DNA from: Deinococcus arboris
GTDB lineage: Bacteria; Deinococcota; Deinococci; Deinococcales; Deinococcaceae
Reading direction: 5' to 3'
Assembly: GCF_009755355.1 (NCBI RefSeq)
Contig: NZ_WQLB01000016.1
Span: forward strand, 28,480 to 92,479
DNA: 64,000 nucleotides
In this document: positions 45,185 to 54,737 of the stretch, piece by piece
Layout of the letters: each line of letters starts with the position of its first letter
How positions within the stretch are numbered: position 1 is the stretch's first letter
Made by a program: the position numbers and the translations under genes
Notes under the pieces: model-generated
What the model was told of the DNA's origin: nothing
Database searches by the model: none
What the model saw: only the letters and a program-made list of their open reading frames with translations

Positions 45185-45613
45185 ATGGCGAATGTGCAAG
45201 TGCAGGGGCGTGTGGGGTTGGATGTCAAGTTGAACTTGGTCAAGCTTGGGGAGCAGACTGGCCTGTCCAAATCGGCATTGATTGAGGAGTTGCTGGGGCA
45301 GGCGCTCAGTGGTCAGGACAGTGAGTTGGCCACCACGTTCCTAATCCCCAAGCTTGAGGCGATGGTTGAGGTGGCGGTCGGCCGTCACTTCGAGCACTTG
45401 GCCAAGCTCCAGACTCGGGCGGCGATTGACGCCAATACCAGCGTGACGCTTCTGATGGGGCTCTACCAGTTGCTCAACCCCAAGGCCGACGACGCGGCCC
45501 TACACCAGATTCAACAGGGGGCGAGGCGAATGGCTTATGACAGCCTCACCCGGCGCAGCACGGAGGTGGAAGCTTTGCTGAGTGCAGATGTTCCTGCACG
45601 CCCTGCTTGCTGA
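45185..45613 (+). CDS. Ribbon-helix-helix-like regulator
   Basis: 142 residues from ATG 45185 with AAGGAG 5 nt upstream. The N-terminal 45 residues fit RHH (VQGRVGLDVKLNLVKLGEQT, LSKSALIEELLGQAL), followed by about 90 helical residues for oligomerisation (AMVEVAVGRHFEHLAKLQT). Three GTATAC palindromes at its promoter are the probable binding sites. Plasmid copy or maintenance control is likely in this setting. Confidence 0.6.
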   Translation: MANVQVQGRVGLDVKLNLVKLGEQTGLSKSALIEELLGQALSGQDSELATTFLIPKLEAMVEVAVGRHFEHLAKLQTRAAIDANTSVTLLMGLYQLLNPKADDAALHQIQQGARRMAYDSLTRRSTEVEALLSADVPARPAC

Positions 45614-45684
45614 GAGGCTTATGCATCGCCATTTCAGAGAGGTGTGAAGTGAACATGCTCTGAGGATGAGCTACTGTCAGGCCG

Positions 45685-46281
45685 ATGATTACGCCGGCCC
45701 TTCTGGCCTCTCTTGAAGCGTTGGTAGACGACCTGTGGCTGTGGGGACCGAAGACCGTTGGGGCGTGCCATGAGGCGTACGGCGCAGATGCTCTGAGGCT
45801 GGCCACAAAACGGGAGATGGTGACGCGGAGACAGGTGCTCAATTCGCGGGTCATAGTGCTGACTGGCCGTGGTCTCTACGAGTTCGGCTACACCAAGCGG
45901 TACAACTACCTGCCTGCACTCACCACCCTGAAGGCCAGCCTGGTGTACCGATATGCGCTGCACCAACTGCAGACGCAGGGATACACCGATCCCGAACCCT
46001 ATAGCGGTTACGCTGCGGGTCTTCAGAATATGGCGGCGCTAAAAAGGGGAGACGAGACTGTTGTGGTCATAGGGCGCAGTGAGCTGACACTGCGCACCAT
46101 GTACAACGTCCTGAACCACTTTGAAAGTTTGGAGGCTACGGAGAAGCCCACCCAGGTGCTTTTCTACGTGCTCGCGACCAAGAAGGAGCCCGCGCCAGGT
46201 CGCAAGGTCATCAAGGGATCTGACACCGCCGTGGTCCATGTCAGTGTGGAGGAGATCAGAGCCGTGGAGCGTGAGTTGTAG
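45685..46281 (+). CDS. Winged-helix protein, replication-relaxation-like
   Basis: 198 residues. The N-terminal ~65 residues look like a winged helix (LVDDLWLWGPKTVGACHEAY, KREMVTRRQVLNSRVIVLTG, LYEFGY). The C-terminal half resembles a small alpha/beta domain (VVVIGRSELTLRTMYNVLNH, TQVLFYVLATKKEP). Plasmid replication-relaxation proteins have this order. It is 71 bp downstream of the RHH gene and may be cotranscribed. Call is tentative. Confidence 0.4.
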   Translation: MITPALLASLEALVDDLWLWGPKTVGACHEAYGADALRLATKREMVTRRQVLNSRVIVLTGRGLYEFGYTKRYNYLPALTTLKASLVYRYALHQLQTQGYTDPEPYSGYAAGLQNMAALKRGDETVVVIGRSELTLRTMYNVLNHFESLEATEKPTQVLFYVLATKKEPAPGRKVIKGSDTAVVHVSVEEIRAVEREL

Positions 46282-46289
46282 CCTGACCC

Positions 46290-47398
46290 TGACCACCCTT
46301 CAAAGCGCACTACAGGCAACAGAAAGTCGGCTCCTGTACGGTGTTTCTGCGATGAAAACCCCCGGGAGCCGACCACCTCACGGTACCTTGCAGACCGCAA
46401 GGCGGTCTGCGTTTCCGCTGGACGCTCGCCGCCTTCACGGCACTGATCTCAGGCGCGTACCGTCGTCCTGTACCGCTTGAAGACGCATGTCGTACTCCCA
46501 GGATCGTTGACGACTCGGTCTCAGCGGCTCTGCCGGTTCGTCCAGTTCCCGTTTCCTGAGGCGCTGTTCCCCCGATTCGCCTTGCCCTTCCTCCCGACCG
46601 GTCCAGTTGACCTGATTCTCGACCGCACCAACTGGACGCTTGGCCAGCAGGACGTCAATATTCTCCTGCTCTCTGCCGTGTGGAACGGGTTCAGCTTGCC
46701 CCTGATGTAGACACTCCTCCCGCACGGTGGGGCCAGTCGTTCCTGGACATGGGAAGCGCTTGTAGAGCGCTTCCTGAAGCGCTGTCCAGACCGGGAGATC
46801 CGGTGCCTACTCGCGGATCGTGAATTCATTGGGCAGCACTGGTTTCGATGCCTTGACCAGCACGGGCTTGCGCCCTGCATTCGTCTCCCGGCGCGCCCCA
46901 CGATCGGCGCACACGGCATGCCGGTCTGGGCGGTCTTAAGAACCTTCAAGTGGGTGAAGTCAGGGTCTGGCGTCGCTAGACCCGCATCTACGGTGTGAAT
47001 CTGCGCGTGGCTGCCACGAAAAATGCAGCTGGTGACCTGCTGGACCTGGCGTATCGGGGGCACGCCCCGCCGAACATGCACCGGTATGCCCGGCGCTGGC
47101 AAACAGAGAATCTGCATGCCGCGTTAAAAACCAGAGGCTTCAATCTGGAAGATGCAGGTCTGACTCGTGCAGAACGCGTGTCCACGCTCCTGACGGTCGT
47201 TAGCGTTGCCTTTATCTGGGCGTGCGTGACGGCGAGTTGGTGGCGAGTCGAACGGTGACCAAAGCCAAAAAACACGGACACCGCACAGTGTCCGTGTGTC
47301 GACTCGGGCTTGATCATCTCCAAGACCTGCTCCTGCATCCGTCCAGCGTGTCCTGGCGCGCCCTCAGCACACTCATGCCCCGTTTTGAAGGGTAGTCA
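46290..47398 (+). mobile_element. IS4-family element copy 1, degenerate
   Basis: The inverted ends TGACCACCCTTCAAAGCG (46290-) and CGTTTTGAAGGGTAGTCA (-47398) define about 1.1 kb. Similar ends recur near 48376, 51074, 55367 and 57190. It abuts the truncated IS6 transposase. Confidence 0.75.
46352..47258 (+). pseudogene. IS4-family transposase, multiple frameshifts
   Basis: Recognisable pieces in different frames: [35 protein letters not shown] and the YREK-type signature YARRWQTENLHAALKTRGFN. An in-frame stop follows SLPLM, and frame changes interrupt the front, so no active enzyme is made. Confidence 0.75.
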
Positions 47399-47418
47399 GC
47401 GTACCGGCCCGTTTCCCC

Positions 47419-48082
47419 TTGAGCATTATCGGCTACGCCCTCTGGCTGTCCCACCGCTTCCCCCTCAGCCAGCAGGACGTGCAGGAATTGTTGTTCGAGC
47501 GGGGCATTCAGGTCAGTCACAAGACGGTGCGGCAGTGGAACATCAAATTTGCTCCCCTGCTCACCGAGGAACTGCGTCATCGGGAACCCCGCCGGGGTTC
47601 CCGGTGGCATCTCGACGAGGTGTGCGTGCCTGTGGGAGGTGTCATGGTTATGGCGCGCAGTGGACAAGCAGGGTAGAACGCTTGACCTCCTGCTCCAACC
47701 ATACCGGCACAAGGAGGCTGCCCGCAGCTTCTTCAGTCGGCTGCTCGGTGAGTACGGCGTTCCTGATGTCATTCACACCGACAAGCTGTGGAGTTATGGT
47801 GCGGCCATCCGAGAACTTCCCATGCTCCACAGCGTGGGGCACGTCCAAGTCGTCTCGACTGTACGCTGCAACAACATTGAACAATCGCACCGTCCGACCC
47901 GGCAGCGGGAGCGGCAACAACTGGGCTTCAAACGACGACGGACCCAGGAGTTCCTGGCCCTGCACGCCCGAGTCCCGAACCTTCACCGCCACACCCGCAC
48001 CACCGTCCCCGCCCTAATCCGACAAACCCATTTGAGGCGCGCTCTGCGAGCTTGCGGTGAGGCCATGCAGCAGGCAACCTGA
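47419..48082 (+). pseudogene. IS6-family transposase, truncated and frameshifted
   Basis: IS6/IS26-type DDE elements are visible: RFPLSQQDVQELLFERGIQV, WHLDEVCVPVGG (first Asp), VIHTDKLWSYGAAIREL (second Asp) and CNNIEQSHRPTRQRERQQLG (Glu). The frame shifts near 47645 between VPVGG and WLWRAVDKQG. The 5' end is joined directly to the IS4 right end with no ATG, so the N-terminus is lost. Confidence 0.75.
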
Positions 48083-48169
48083 ACTTCAAGCTGCCTGCCA
48101 GAAAGTCGGCCTACACCTCGTTAACTTACCAGAACCCGGCTGCGCAACGCCTACCGCGACCTGTGGAGC

Positions 48170-48376
48170 ACTGTGCTCACCCTGTGCAGCCTGCAGACCT
48201 GAATAACAGCCAGGCTAAGGGTGCTCAGAACCACCGCCGGGCGTCAATGGGGAAAGCAGACCACAGCGCAGTCTGCAATGTAGCGTGCGGGTGCCAGCTT
48301 TTGAGTGGTTTCATCGCAGAAACACCGTCTAAGGGTCGGCTTTCTGGTGCTCCTCAGCCGTGTTGATGGGTAGTCA
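48170..48376 (-). mobile_element. IS4-family 5' remnant
   Basis: The end TGACTACCCATCAACACG (minus strand from 48376) is followed by a short transposase start (MKPLKSWHPHATLQTALWSA, ATG at 48314) matching the start of the copy at 57 kb, then a stop. Only about 200 bp is left. Confidence 0.6.
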
Positions 48377-48431
48377 GGCAAGCCGGACAAGCGGATTGAG
48401 CTTGCCCGGTCTTTTCAAGGACTTTAGGCGA

Positions 48432-50687
48432 TCAGTGCGTATAGACGTCGGATCCCAGATCTCTGGCTAGATAGAACGCGAGATTGATTTTCGAAAACTG
48501 TGAACCGTCGTTCAGATTGCATCCGCCGAAATCCTGATTTCTGAATGCGAAGCCGTGGAAGTACTTTGGATGGTTTCCCCAAATGTCGAGATACCACACC
48601 TCACCCGAAAACATGCGGTAAAGATTTCCCGTCAGAGAAGTCGAGACGGAAGAATCCCAATCGCTCCAGACTCTTGGACAGCCATCGGTATTGTCTTCAC
48701 CAAGGCTATTTGGATCCGTCGTGACGTACCCGAACGTTTGAATTTTTCCTGTAGGTTCGAAGATGTAGCGGGCCAGAAGCGAGCCTATGACGTTATCGGT
48801 GCCGTAAACCGCTTCATTGCTTGTTTGCCAAGCGAGCTGGACAGGATCAATTGGAACAATGACTGGCGTCTGGCCCCCGTCATCCGGCATTACGAAGCCC
48901 GCTCCGGTGAAGCCTAGATGGTCTGCGAGGAGTGAGGTCTGCAAATGCTTGTAGCCGTCAATGCCAGGCATCCCCCACGCCTGATCATTCCAGTGGGTTT
49001 GTGCTGCCTGCACGGCGACCGTACGTTGATCGTCGTAGGTCGGGAACGACCGGTCATACGTTGGGCTGCGCAGAGACCCCAACAGGTCATTGAGAACTGT
49101 CGTGTAGTTTGTGCCGTTCTGATAGCCCGGTTGCAGCCACCAGAGGGTGTTATCTGTCTGATTGATGGTCGTCTGAGGCGGCAGTGGCTTGGGGACACTC
49201 TGTTGAAGGATCTGATTGATGACAGCGTCTTCGACCTCTGGAAGTTGCACCTCTGCATTCAGTTGTTCAGTTGTCTTGCTCCCACCCCACAACAGTGCCA
49301 CAACTTGCTGGCGGCTCCGTGCCCAAGCGCTGAGCAGCTGCTGACGGTCACTCGCCGATACCTCTTGGCTGCCATTCAGTGCAGTCAACTGGAGGCCCAC
49401 GTACATCATCCACTGAGCTTCCATAAAATCCCACTGTGCCTGAACCTGAGCTGCCGATACTGGTCCGTACAACTTTGTCTTCTGAGCAATGTAGTGGCTC
49501 CACAGCTGCACCAGACCACTGGTGTTGTATCCATTGCTGATCAGCTGAGTTTTCCAACGGTTGATACTGTTGGTGGCACTATAAACGTCGGTGGTATTCA
49601 GTTCCTTCCGCGCCCGTTTCTGAAAGCTGGCGATTTTCGCCTTGAGGGCAGGGATGCTGGGATTTTTCGCTCGCGCCGTCTGAAGGATACTCTTCAAGCT
49701 GTCGTTGAGCTCTTCGACCTTCTCGATATCCTGCTGCAGGCCATTTGCATAGTAAGAGTTGTAGGCTGTGTAATTCACGTCATTGTCTACTTGGCTAATA
49801 GCGTCGGCGAGATCTTTATTCATCTGGTTCAGATCCCGCTCAATACGAGAGAGGCCGAGATTGAGATCATGAAGTTGTGAAGAGAGCTGCCGAAGTTGTT
49901 CACCATCAGAATCGGTGCCAGTCACTGCACTGACGATACTTTTCAGAGCAGCACCGGCCGCCGCTTTTCCTACGCCTGAGAAAAAATTCTTGGCGATAAA
50001 GGTGAAGGCACTTGTACCGAGGCCCTGAGATTGCAAGGTCGGGCCAGCGGAAAAGTTGTAAGTATGATTGGTATCCGCCTCGTTGACCAGTTGTGACAGG
50101 AAGGCGTTGATGCCACCGGAGGCTTTTGCCTTGCTTACAAATACGGCAGGATCGAAATATTGCGTTGGCAATTCCCGGTGGAGGTTGAGACTTCTAGGTA
50201 ACGAGAGCAATTGGCCGATGGCCCTACTGGCCTGTGCCTCACTGGCCTGCGGGTGGCGATCGAGGTAGCCCCCGATGAGCGTAGACAGTAGGTTGATCCG
50301 TTGGAATTTTCCCGTGTTGTTGTACACGATGCGCTGGAGCGTGACCTGCTCGCCTGCGACCAGACCGGTGATCCGAATACGCAGGGCTTGAGGTTGCTGG
50401 CTCGTTAAGAGGTCGAAACCACCTGTGTCATAGGTGAAGCCCGAGATCACTGGAATATTGGACAAAGTGGTGACTTCGACAACCGCGTTTGCCAAGGGGT
50501 CAATCACACGGGCTTCGCCGTCCAGGACAGCGTCGTCGGTGATACTCCCGAGCTCTGGGATGCTGATCTGACTGTTCGAGCCACAGCTCGTCAGCAGCAA
50601 TCCTGATAAGAGGGCTACAGCAGTCCAGGAGTGTAAAAGACCTTTCCTCGTGGACGAGAACGTACCCAATCTACGAATTGAAGACAT
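48432..50687 (-). CDS. Large lipoprotein with hydrophobic glycine/alanine segment and coiled coil
   Basis: 751 residues. The lipoprotein signal ends in LLLTSC (Cys35), so it is exported and lipid-anchored. Residues about 215-250 (NFFSGVGKAAAGAALKSIVS) form an amphipathic, Gly/Ala-rich helix, followed by heptad-like helices (LSRIERDLNQMNKDLADAIS, IEKVEELNDSLKSILQTARA). This order is seen in alpha-helical pore-forming toxins and in some insecticidal-type proteins, but I cannot match a named family. The C-terminal part is Trp/Tyr-rich and may bind surface ligands. It is transcribed alone, opposite the second DUF4157 toxin. Confidence 0.55.
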   Translation of the reverse strand: MSSIRRLGTFSSTRKGLLHSWTAVALLSGLLLTSCGSNSQISIPELGSITDDAVLDGEARVIDPLANAVVEVTTLSNIPVISGFTYDTGGFDLLTSQQPQALRIRITGLVAGEQVTLQRIVYNNTGKFQRINLLSTLIGGYLDRHPQASEAQASRAIGQLLSLPRSLNLHRELPTQYFDPAVFVSKAKASGGINAFLSQLVNEADTNHTYNFSAGPTLQSQGLGTSAFTFIAKNFFSGVGKAAAGAALKSIVSAVTGTDSDGEQLRQLSSQLHDLNLGLSRIERDLNQMNKDLADAISQVDNDVNYTAYNSYYANGLQQDIEKVEELNDSLKSILQTARAKNPSIPALKAKIASFQKRARKELNTTDVYSATNSINRWKTQLISNGYNTSGLVQLWSHYIAQKTKLYGPVSAAQVQAQWDFMEAQWMMYVGLQLTALNGSQEVSASDRQQLLSAWARSRQQVVALLWGGSKTTEQLNAEVQLPEVEDAVINQILQQSVPKPLPPQTTINQTDNTLWWLQPGYQNGTNYTTVLNDLLGSLRSPTYDRSFPTYDDQRTVAVQAAQTHWNDQAWGMPGIDGYKHLQTSLLADHLGFTGAGFVMPDDGGQTPVIVPIDPVQLAWQTSNEAVYGTDNVIGSLLARYIFEPTGKIQTFGYVTTDPNSLGEDNTDGCPRVWSDWDSSVSTSLTGNLYRMFSGEVWYLDIWGNHPKYFHGFAFRNQDFGGCNLNDGSQFSKINLAFYLARDLGSDVYTH

Positions 50688-51275
50688 GCACTCACCGTAG
50701 AGGACAAGCTGTCACGTTATGGTCACAGCTAAATACATTTAGCTGATCGCAGAGCAGATGCCGGCCCTGCACCCGCCCAGAAAATGCGCTAGGTGAGTAC
50801 AACGTGTCCCTTCGGTGGTTGCGACGGAGAGCGCTGCTGGGGAGAAGCTGTACGTGACCTATCGGTGCTAAGCCGAACCGAACGTACGACGTTATGACCA
50901 GCGCTGACAGACCGACAACCTGCATTCGGCCCTGAAAACCAGAAGTTTCAATTTAGAGGACACCGTGCGGTGTCCGTCTTCCGACTTGGCCTGGATCCTC
51001 TTCAGAACCTGCTGCTGCACCCGTCGCCTTCGTCTTCGCAGGCTAGTGAGATGCCGCGTTTCGAAGGGTAGTCAGAGCCTGGCCATCTCGACGCTGTGTT
51101 TGGCTGTAATTTAGCTCTTCGATAGGAGAGTGAAAAGGGGTCTCCCCCCGGTTGATCACTGTGGTTGGCAACCACTTGAACTGGCGATGGCAAAGCAGCT
51201 GGCTGAACACCGCGCTGGAGAGATAGGACTCTAGAGGGTGACCCAGTAGACTGATGACTGTTCGGGAGGTCAGCC
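50688..51275. other. Intergenic region with IS4 3' remnant
   Basis: On the + strand, about 50905-51074 retains the IS4 C-terminal coding pattern (QTDNLHSALKTRSFNLED) and ends with an IS4-like terminus CGAAGGGTAGTCA at 51074. Past it, 51075-51275 carries the promoter region of the DUF4157 toxin, with GGGAGGTCAGCC before its ATG. Nothing else seen. Confidence 0.55.
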
Positions 51276-54200
51276 ATGACATTGGTGCAGCGCCGTCCAT
51301 CCACCCACGACACGGCCCAACGGTCGGTCGCGTCCCCTCTTCAGCCGCACATCACTGACACTGAGCTGCAGCGGGCTCAAGCCCAACAGGCTGTTCAGCG
51401 ACATCTCTCGCGTCCAGTGACGGCGCAGAGACAAGCCGTGCAGGCCCCACTGCGGGCAGCGAGTCTGGAGCGGCAGGAGACGGCGCGTGTTCAGGTCCAG
51501 CGCCAGGCGGTGCAGTCGGAGCTGGTTGGGCTCACCTTGCCCGCAGGCGCCCTTGAAGCGGCCCTTCAACGTCAGGTGCAGACGGCTGCGCCAGTCCCCG
51601 CAAAGCCACAGACCCCCAGCGACTGGGTGACGGTCATGCGCGCGCGCGCCGAAGAAGTAGACGGCAAGGCCCTCGACACGCGCCAGCACGCGCAGTTCAC
51701 CGGCCTCCAGCGGCAGGTGGCGCAGACATTGGCACAAGGGTTCAAGACAGATTCAGGCCCGGCTGCAGCGCGGTACGAGACCTATGGTGAACATCTGGCC
51801 AGTTTGCAGCGCCACGCCATCAGTGCCCCCGTCTCGCGAGCTGTCCTGGGCTTGGTGCCGGGGAGCGAACGCCTGGCCTTGCAACGGGCCGTGGATACAG
51901 CTGTCCAACGTCATGAAACCCAAGCAGCCCAGGACGCTCAAGCGGTGCAGGCGGTCGCCCTTCAGCGCCAGTTGGCCGACCTGGACGCTGAGGCCACTCA
52001 GCCCGTCCTGCAACGGATTCAAGCGAGACGTGGCAGTGGGAACCCTCTCCCGGAGGCCGTGCAGCGGCATCTGGAACAGGGGCTCAACTATGACCTGAGC
52101 AAGGTCCGCATTCATGACGACACCGAGGCTGACCTCATGGCCAAAGGTGTCAACGCGACGGCCTTCACGACGGGCACCGACATCTTCTTTCAGAGCGGCA
52201 AGTTCAGTCCGAACACCCAAAGTGGGTTAGAACTCCTGGCGCACGAAGTGACGCACACGGTGCAGCAGTCCCAGGGCCGGGTCGGCAAAGGCATTGATCC
52301 CGATGCTGGTCTGGAAAGCGAAGCTCGCTCTATGGGCACCAAACTGGCCCAGGTCATGCCCAGCCCGAAAAGCCTGATGCCGCCCAGCCCCCATGCGCCA
52401 GGCGTCTACAGTAAGCCGGCGGCCCTGCAGCGTGTCCAGGACGGCACGGTTCAGCGGTTCGCCCTGAAGCCGCTCTACGACCTGCAGCCGCAGACCGTGC
52501 AGCGCTGGGGTAATCCCTTGAGTTGGGCGGCGGACAAGGTCAAAGACGGCGCGCAGGCGATCGCGGACAAAGGCAAAGCGGTGATTGCTGGTGCTCTGAC
52601 GGCCCTGCCGGGCTACCGGGAACTGTGCATGGCCTTTGGCAAGGATCTTGTCACGGGCAAGACGATGGCGGGGGATCCCAACTCCATCCTGGAGACGCTG
52701 GCCGGCTGGGTCCCAGGACCCTTAAAAGACGTCCTCAAAGCCCTGAAGGAGACGAACGCGATTCCGAAGGCCTGGACGTGGTTCAAGGCGGAACTGGGCA
52801 AGCTGGACCTGGGCGGCGCCCTGAGCGAGATTGCGAGTGCGATTGGCAAGGCGGATCTGGGTGCGGCCAAGAGTGCCGTGACCCGCCGCACCAGTGGGGT
52901 CAAGAGCCTGATCGTCGGCAGTGCCCGCAAGATTGCTGAAATTGGCCTGACCGTCCTGACCGCCGGCCTGGGGCCTCTGGGCAAGCAGATCATGGCCAAG
53001 CTGCGTGGCGCGGGCGACGTGATCATTCAAGTGCTGAAGAACCCAGTCAAATTTGCCCAGAACCTGGTGCAGGCGGTCAAAGGCGGCTTCAAGACCTTCA
53101 GTGCCAACGCCCCCAAGCACCTGCAAAACGGGATTGGTCAGTGGCTGACCGGCAGCACGGGCATCGCGTTTCCGGTGAAGTTTGACCTTCAAGGAGTGTT
53201 CCTCACGGCCCTCAGTGTCATGGGCTTGACGTATCAGGCCATGCGGGGCCGACTCGTGAAAGCCATGGGGCCGGGCGGGCAGGCGAAGGTCTCCAAAGCA
53301 GAAGCGACCGTTCAGATCCTGCAGACCATGAAAGGGGGCCTGCACAAGGCCGATGAGATGAATGCCCAGAAGGGGGGCGTCGGTCAGGAAATCAGCAGTG
53401 GAATCAAAAGCGAGGTCACCAAAAGCCTGGTGGTGGCTGGGGTCCAGAAACTGGTGACCATGCTGATTCCAGGTGGCGGCTTCATCAACGCGATCATTGG
53501 GGCCTTTCAGACGGTGCAGACGGTGGTGCAGCAGGCGGCGCAGATCGGCGCAGTGATTACGAACGCCTTGGGAAGCATCAGCGCCATCGCGGCGGGCAAC
53601 ATCAGTGGCGCGGTGGGCTTCATTGACCGTGCGCTGGGTGGAGTGATTCCAGTCGCCCTGGCCTGGCTGGGTAAGGTCGTGGGCTTGGGGAACTTTGGCG
53701 GCAAGGTCAAAACGGTCATCAAGAAGGTCAAAGGAAAACTCGACCAGGTCCTCGACAAGATCGTGGCGAAGGTCAAGGGGGTGATCGAAAAACTCTTGGG
53801 GAAAGGAAAGGACAAATCTGGGAAAAAGGAAAGTTCGCCACCTCGCTCGAAAGCGGAGATGGAAAAAGATGTCCAGGCTGCAGTGAAAGACGTTGAAGTC
53901 CTTATGTCTAAAAAGACGCTCAGCAAAGAGGATATTCAGAGGCGGTTCCCGTCGATTGTAAACCGCCGAAAGATTAAGCACTTGTCGCTCAAGCCTGCTG
54001 GCAAGAAGGGATATTATGTGCCTTATGCCAGTGTCAATCCTGATGACACAGGTGAAACTCCCCAGATAGTGCTTAGTGAGGCTCAGCTGACAGCCTTGAG
54101 AAACCTAGCTGGGGAATTTGCGCGATTTATAAATTCTAGTCCGTCTAAAAAAGAAGCGTATGCTCGGAATAAAAAGCTATTTATTGAAAATAAAGTGAAG

Positions 54201-54728
54201 ACTGGAGATATTGTCGAATCCGCAGCACTCCCGTTGATTCAACAGCTGGCTAAGGAGTCGAATATGAGCCTTATTGTCTCGCCGACCCTAAAACTGACTG
54301 GAAATGATCAGTCTGATATTATTGGTGGAGCAGTTGCTGAGCTAGATTTCCTCTTGATTGGCAGTTCAAGTAAAGTAACGATCGTGAGCGCTAAGCTTGA
54401 TGCGCGCAAGGTAAAAGTCAATCAGGATTTATCATTATATGGCCACTTTGCGAATATCCCGGCATCGCCTCCAGGAATCGTCGATTATGCTAAGAGTCAT
54501 TTTGGTATTAACAAAAAATATGACCTCGTTAAAGGCGCTGTCGTAGATTCCAATTTAGGGCGGAAAGAAATCAATCTTTTCAGAAAAACGTATTTATCTA
54601 AGGCAAAAGTGTCAGAGATTGAGGTTAAGTCTGTTGCGCCCCGACCAAACCTAAGAGGTATTCAGATTGAGGCAGGAAAGGACGATCTTATTAATATTGT
54701 CATTAGGATGATCGATGGAACCTACTAA
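51276..54728 (+). CDS. DUF4157 polymorphic toxin with nuclease-like C-terminal domain
   Basis: 1150 residues. Residues 1-355 align without gaps to the other DUF4157 toxin, HEVTH again at 323-327 and NYDLSKVRIHDD before it. Residues about 400-850 are a long Ala/Gly/Val-rich region with hydrophobic helices (LVTMLIPGGGFINAIIGAFQ, VGFIDRALGGVIPVALAWLG) that could help cross membranes. GC drops abruptly near 53810, and the last 300 residues are a separate domain with E1022-L-D1024 (AELDFLLIG) and K1040 (VTIVSAKLD), a PD-(D/E)xK-like layout. A DNase toxin is likely but the ExK acidic residue is replaced by Ser. The immunity candidate follows within 10 bp. Confidence 0.75.
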   Translation: MTLVQRRPSTHDTAQRSVASPLQPHITDTELQRAQAQQAVQRHLSRPVTAQRQAVQAPLRAASLERQETARVQVQRQAVQSELVGLTLPAGALEAALQRQVQTAAPVPAKPQTPSDWVTVMRARAEEVDGKALDTRQHAQFTGLQRQVAQTLAQGFKTDSGPAAARYETYGEHLASLQRHAISAPVSRAVLGLVPGSERLALQRAVDTAVQRHETQAAQDAQAVQAVALQRQLADLDAEATQPVLQRIQARRGSGNPLPEAVQRHLEQGLNYDLSKVRIHDDTEADLMAKGVNATAFTTGTDIFFQSGKFSPNTQSGLELLAHEVTHTVQQSQGRVGKGIDPDAGLESEARSMGTKLAQVMPSPKSLMPPSPHAPGVYSKPAALQRVQDGTVQRFALKPLYDLQPQTVQRWGNPLSWAADKVKDGAQAIADKGKAVIAGALTALPGYRELCMAFGKDLVTGKTMAGDPNSILETLAGWVPGPLKDVLKALKETNAIPKAWTWFKAELGKLDLGGALSEIASAIGKADLGAAKSAVTRRTSGVKSLIVGSARKIAEIGLTVLTAGLGPLGKQIMAKLRGAGDVIIQVLKNPVKFAQNLVQAVKGGFKTFSANAPKHLQNGIGQWLTGSTGIAFPVKFDLQGVFLTALSVMGLTYQAMRGRLVKAMGPGGQAKVSKAEATVQILQTMKGGLHKADEMNAQKGGVGQEISSGIKSEVTKSLVVAGVQKLVTMLIPGGGFINAIIGAFQTVQTVVQQAAQIGAVITNALGSISAIAAGNISGAVGFIDRALGGVIPVALAWLGKVVGLGNFGGKVKTVIKKVKGKLDQVLDKIVAKVKGVIEKLLGKGKDKSGKKESSPPRSKAEMEKDVQAAVKDVEVLMSKKTLSKEDIQRRFPSIVNRRKIKHLSLKPAGKKGYYVPYASVNPDDTGETPQIVLSEAQLTALRNLAGEFARFINSSPSKKEAYARNKKLFIENKVKTGDIVESAALPLIQQLAKESNMSLIVSPTLKLTGNDQSDIIGGAVAELDFLLIGSSSKVTIVSAKLDARKVKVNQDLSLYGHFANIPASPPGIVDYAKSHFGINKKYDLVKGAVVDSNLGRKEINLFRKTYLSKAKVSEIEVKSVAPRPNLRGIQIEAGKDDLINIVIRMIDGTY

Positions 54729-54737
54729 GAGGTGACC

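Noticed and set aside
52722..53981. Long minus-strand open frame (about 419 codons) opposite the second DUF4157 toxin
   Set aside because: It is antisense to a well-supported coding region, rich in His/Gln/Arg as expected from reverse-strand reading of GC-rich codons, and has no motif.
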